From Verrucomicrobiia bacterium (GTDB lineage Bacteria > Verrucomicrobiota > Verrucomicrobiia > Limisphaerales > UBA9464), in contig JAHCBB010000002.1 of assembly GCA_019634635.1 (NCBI GenBank), positions 1 to 64,000 of the forward strand: DNA of 64,000 nucleotides. Reading direction: 5' to 3'. The notes below the pieces were generated by a model. That model saw only the letters and a program-made list of their open reading frames with translations. It made no database searches and was not told where the DNA came from. The number at the start of each line of letters is the position of its first letter. The stretch's first letter is position 1. The position numbers were made by a program, and so were the translations under genes. Below, in pieces: positions 61,181 through 64,000 of the stretch.

Positions 61181-63739
61181 TTATTCGGCGCGTGCAGAGA
61201 GGCGCCGGGCCGGGACCGACAATTCGATCAGATCGAGCACAATGCGCTCGGCCTCGCGCAGGTGCGGGTCATTGCGGGTCCCCTTGGTCGGCTCGTCCTC
61301 GTTGTCATCATCCTCGGAGAGCCCGACGTGCGCGGTCGCCGTGAGTTCTCCGGCGGCCTCGGCCTCCGCGACCTGATCCTTGGACAGGTCCTCCACCACC
61401 TTGTTGACGGCAACGACCACCTGGTTGGTGACGGGAGCCGGCAGGCCGGGAAGGTCCACATTCTTCAGGGTGATCTCCCACTGGGTGGGCAGGATGTCCT
61501 GGCGCTCGGCCAGTTCCTTCTTTCGGGCCTCGAGGCGGGCCTTGTTTTCCGAGATTTCGCGGCGGCGTGCCGCTTCGTTCAGCGAGACGGCCTTTTCGGC
61601 TTTGGCCTTCTGGAATCGCTCGATGTCCTCGCGGACATAGGCGAAATCCGGGTCTGCGGACACGCGGGTCTCGGAACGTCGGGACAGCTCCGTGAGGATC
61701 GGCGATATGCGGCCAAGCCGGCGAAACGCTGCGGGGGAAATGGTGTCCCAGGGCAGCGCATTGGCCAGGGATGATTCCCCGACATCCATCTGGTTGACGA
61801 CGCTGGGCAGCACGATGTCGGGGACGACCCCTTTGAGCTGGGTGCTGGCGCCGCTCGGACGGTAGAACTTGCGGATGGTCACCTTGGCCGCGCCCGGGTT
61901 CTCCACCGTCTTGTTGAGATACATCCCCAGTTCCTGGATGGTCTGGACGGTGCCTTTTCCGTGGGAGGATCCATCCCCCACGATCACCGCCCGGTCATAG
62001 TCCTGCAGGGCGCCGGTGAGAATTTCGCTGGCGCTGGCGCTGAAGCGGCTGGTGAGCACCACGAGGGGTCCGTCGTAGAGGGGAGTTTCCTGTTGGGACG
62101 AATCCACCTGCTTGCTGCCGTCCATGTTGCGCACCTGGACCACGGGGCCGGCCTTGATGAACAGTCCCGTCAGGTTGATGGCCTCTTCAAGGGAGCCGCC
62201 TCCGTTTCGTCGGAGGTCCAGCACGAGGCCTTCCGCCCCCTCGTCGAGCAGCTTGCGGATCAGTCGTGCGACGTCCCCGGTGGTGGTCTTCCCGGAGCCC
62301 CGGCGACCGGCCACGGGGAAATTGGCGTAGAAGGAGGGCAGATCAATCACCCCGACGCGGTTGGTGCGGCCCTCGAATGCAAGCTCCACCAGTTTCGCCT
62401 TCGCCTCCGAGTTCTCGAGTTTTACCTCGTCGCGCACCAGCGAGACGACCTTGCGGACCGACGGGTCGGCGCCCGCCGGGATGACCAGCAACCGGACCCG
62501 GGTGCCCTTGGGCCCCCGGATCTGCTCGACCACCTTGTTGAGTTTTTCACCGAGCACGTCCACAAACTCGTCCTCTCCCTGGGCCACGCCCACGATGCGG
62601 TCGTTGACCTTGATCTGCTTGCTCATCTCGGCGGGCGCTCCCGCGACCAGGGAGCGGATGACCGTGTATCCGTCCTCGCTGGTCAGCGTCGCGCCGATGC
62701 CGAACAGCGCCAGATTCATGCTGATGGAGAATTGGTCGAGTTCCCGTTTCCCGAAGTAATCGGTGTGGGGGTCATACGCGTGCCCGAGGGCGCTCAGCCA
62801 GAATTGCAGCACCTCGTCGGACTCGATTTGCTTCAGGTTCCGCAAGGATGACTGGTAACGACGGGTGAGCTTCTTGACGATTTCCTCGTGGGTGTCCGCG
62901 GCCAGCCGTTCCAGCAACCGCTCGCGAACCCTCTCAATCGGCGTCGGGGGTGCCACCTCGGGCGCCGCGGTGCCGGCGGCCAGGCGTGCAGCGGCCGCTG
63001 CCTCCTGTGCCGCTTCGTACTCGCGGCGGACCAGGTCGGTCAGGTCGGCGGACTTCTCGATGCTGAACCGGTTGGTGAGCTGCCGACCGAGGTCCTCCCA
63101 GGTCCCCGCGGCCGCATGCTGTTCCACCCAGGCGACCACATCGGCGTAATCCCCAAAGCTCAGCTTTTCGGAGAGGTACTCCGACCGCAGCCGCTCGCGC
63201 CAGAGGATCTGGGCCGATTCCAGGTCTGCCGGGCGGGGGGCCGATTTCCGGTCCACGACATAGGCGGCGTCGTCGGTAAACTCGAACCGGTTGGTCTGCA
63301 GCAATGCAGTGACGAGCTGGTACGACTGGTCGAACCGGCTGAGGAACCGGTTGAAGATGCGGTAGGCCGGCGAGGAGTCGCGGTGCCGCATGATCAAATC
63401 GTCGAGTTGAGCCCTCAGGGGCGCGAACTCCTCGACATCCGATTCGAGCAGGTACAGTCGCTGTGGGTCGAGGACCTCCAGGTAACGGTCGAAGAACCGG
63501 GTTGAGATCTCATCGTCGAATTTGTGCCGGGAATAATGGTTGCGCTCCAGAAGTTTGGCAAAGGTCTGGGCGATGTCGCCGTCGGCTGGCAGCGGGGCCA
63601 GTGTCAGGGAATTGGTGTAGCGCGACGAGATCAGCAGCGGCTCGGAGGGTGCGGCAAGGGTCGCGGTATCGGATTGCGCGCCCCGGAGCGTCAGCACCAG
63701 GGCAGCCATCATCCAAGGAAGCAGCCATCGGCGTCTCAT
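61181..63739 (-). CDS. prc: Tail-specific (C-terminal processing) protease Prc
   Basis: An 852-residue periplasmic protease. Signal-type N-terminus (MRRRWLLPWMMAALVLTLRG), N-terminal helical region (FAKLLERNHYSRHKFDDEIS), PDZ domain about 330-420 (DRIVGVAQGEDEFVDVLGEK), then the protease core with LRRNGGGSLEEAINLTGLF near 510. The catalytic Ser lies in SRFSASASEILTGAL near 566, and the Lys in GKGTVQ near 594. The C-terminal DUF3340-like part ends in a helix-rich tail. Prc degrades misfolded or tagged envelope proteins. Length and motifs are normal. The S1C fusion protein gene follows 36 bases away, probably co-transcribed. Confidence 0.94.
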   Translation of the reverse strand: MRRRWLLPWMMAALVLTLRGAQSDTATLAAPSEPLLISSRYTNSLTLAPLPADGDIAQTFAKLLERNHYSRHKFDDEISTRFFDRYLEVLDPQRLYLLESDVEEFAPLRAQLDDLIMRHRDSSPAYRIFNRFLSRFDQSYQLVTALLQTNRFEFTDDAAYVVDRKSAPRPADLESAQILWRERLRSEYLSEKLSFGDYADVVAWVEQHAAAGTWEDLGRQLTNRFSIEKSADLTDLVRREYEAAQEAAAAARLAAGTAAPEVAPPTPIERVRERLLERLAADTHEEIVKKLTRRYQSSLRNLKQIESDEVLQFWLSALGHAYDPHTDYFGKRELDQFSISMNLALFGIGATLTSEDGYTVIRSLVAGAPAEMSKQIKVNDRIVGVAQGEDEFVDVLGEKLNKVVEQIRGPKGTRVRLLVIPAGADPSVRKVVSLVRDEVKLENSEAKAKLVELAFEGRTNRVGVIDLPSFYANFPVAGRRGSGKTTTGDVARLIRKLLDEGAEGLVLDLRRNGGGSLEEAINLTGLFIKAGPVVQVRNMDGSKQVDSSQQETPLYDGPLVVLTSRFSASASEILTGALQDYDRAVIVGDGSSHGKGTVQTIQELGMYLNKTVENPGAAKVTIRKFYRPSGASTQLKGVVPDIVLPSVVNQMDVGESSLANALPWDTISPAAFRRLGRISPILTELSRRSETRVSADPDFAYVREDIERFQKAKAEKAVSLNEAARRREISENKARLEARKKELAERQDILPTQWEITLKNVDLPGLPAPVTNQVVVAVNKVVEDLSKDQVAEAEAAGELTATAHVGLSEDDDNEDEPTKGTRNDPHLREAERIVLDLIELSVPARRLSARAE

Positions 63740-63900
63740 GCGCCGCGAATATGGCCGGGAAGTGACACGACGCCAGCCGGGAAGTGGCCCAGGCGAAAAT
63801 CATTGTCCGAACGCTCCTGGAGGCTCCGGATGCGGGAGGACCGATCCACCCGGGCGCACCTCGGAATTGCCGCGGGAACCTTCGCGCTGCATGGTCCTCG

Positions 63901-64000
63901 ATGATGAAGGCTGTCTGGATCCTCGCGCTGCTGGCCGGTTGGGGATGCCTCGCTGCGGCTCGGGATGGCGACGGCGCCTCCGGCGTGATGCGGGCCTTCC
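63901..64000 (+). CDS. Partial gene for an exported protein (5' end only)
   Basis: The last 100 bases open with ATG ATG and encode a signal-peptide-like sequence (MKAVWILALLAGWGCLAAAR) followed by DGDGASGVMRAF, cut by the window edge. It diverges from prc. The product cannot be told. Confidence 0.5.
   Translation, partial: MMKAVWILALLAGWGCLAAARDGDGASGVMRAF

Noticed and set aside
1..64000. CRISPR arrays, tRNA and rRNA genes
   Set aside because: No regularly spaced repeats and no tRNA or rRNA signatures were found; TTCGAA-type strings seen lie inside coding genes.

Overview
The window is GC-rich, fully bacterial DNA that most resembles a Verrucomicrobiota genome of the Limisphaerales/Pedosphaera type. 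Markers for this are a paired PSD1-type cytochrome protein and DUF1501 protein, a PVC-type heme/propeller dehydrogenase, a pseudopilin with the [17 protein letters not shown] leader, several Tat-exported Gfo/Idh/MocA oxidoreductases, an adenosylcobalamin-dependent ribonucleotide reductase, and palindromic intergenic repeats. No rRNA, tRNA or CRISPR array was found. The lineage call is inference from gene content; no phylogeny was run.

Region 1 (about 1-6.8 kb) is a decayed accessory or defence patch. It holds an XRE regulator with a DUF2075 NTPase, a frameshifted HerA-type ATPase fused to a headless AIPR (abortive infection) gene, an intact HicBA toxin-antitoxin pair flanked by two copies of a vsr leader sequence, a Vsr endonuclease carrying repeat insertions, and a wrecked REP-associated transposase. 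Region 2 (7-9.8 kb) has a pseudopilin and a GH20-like secreted protein.

Region 3 (9.8-28.4 kb) is mostly core or metabolic. It contains trigger factor, the PSD1/DUF1501 pair, a DUF2905 gene with yacG, PhzF, an acyl-ACP GNAT acyltransferase, and an mcsA-mcsB-clpC operon (protein-arginine phosphorylation plus an unfoldase) without ctsR. After these come an SDR, a ROK kinase, an oxidoreductase and a proline racemase-family epimerase. Region 4 (28.4-30.3 kb) is repeat-rich, with a MNT-like nucleotidyltransferase and its overlapping 56-residue partner. Region 5 (30.3-45.8 kb) holds catabolic and exported genes (isochorismatase-NPCBM fusion, TolB-like propeller, L-fuconate dehydratase, LarA, SMP-30, PVC heme protein), NrdJ, and surface sugar genes (epimerase, polyprenol-phosphate mannosyltransferase).

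Region 6 (46.1-53.7 kb) is the most interesting. It is a long minus-strand run headed by an ECF sigma factor. Following it are a 78-residue protein, a PflX-like radical SAM enzyme, a 65-residue protein, a Ycf46-like AAA ATPase, Ycf35-like (DUF1257) and DUF2997 proteins, a signal-peptidase-like membrane protein, a TPR protein and a PilT-like ATPase. Close spacing and ATGA overlaps suggest a functional unit with no function I can name. Region 7 (53.8-64 kb) carries VapBC with a palindromic operator, an ECF sigma factor fused to a membrane domain, a UbiA prenyltransferase, another exported oxidoreductase, a trypsin-like/SirB1-like fusion protease and a Prc tail-specific protease.
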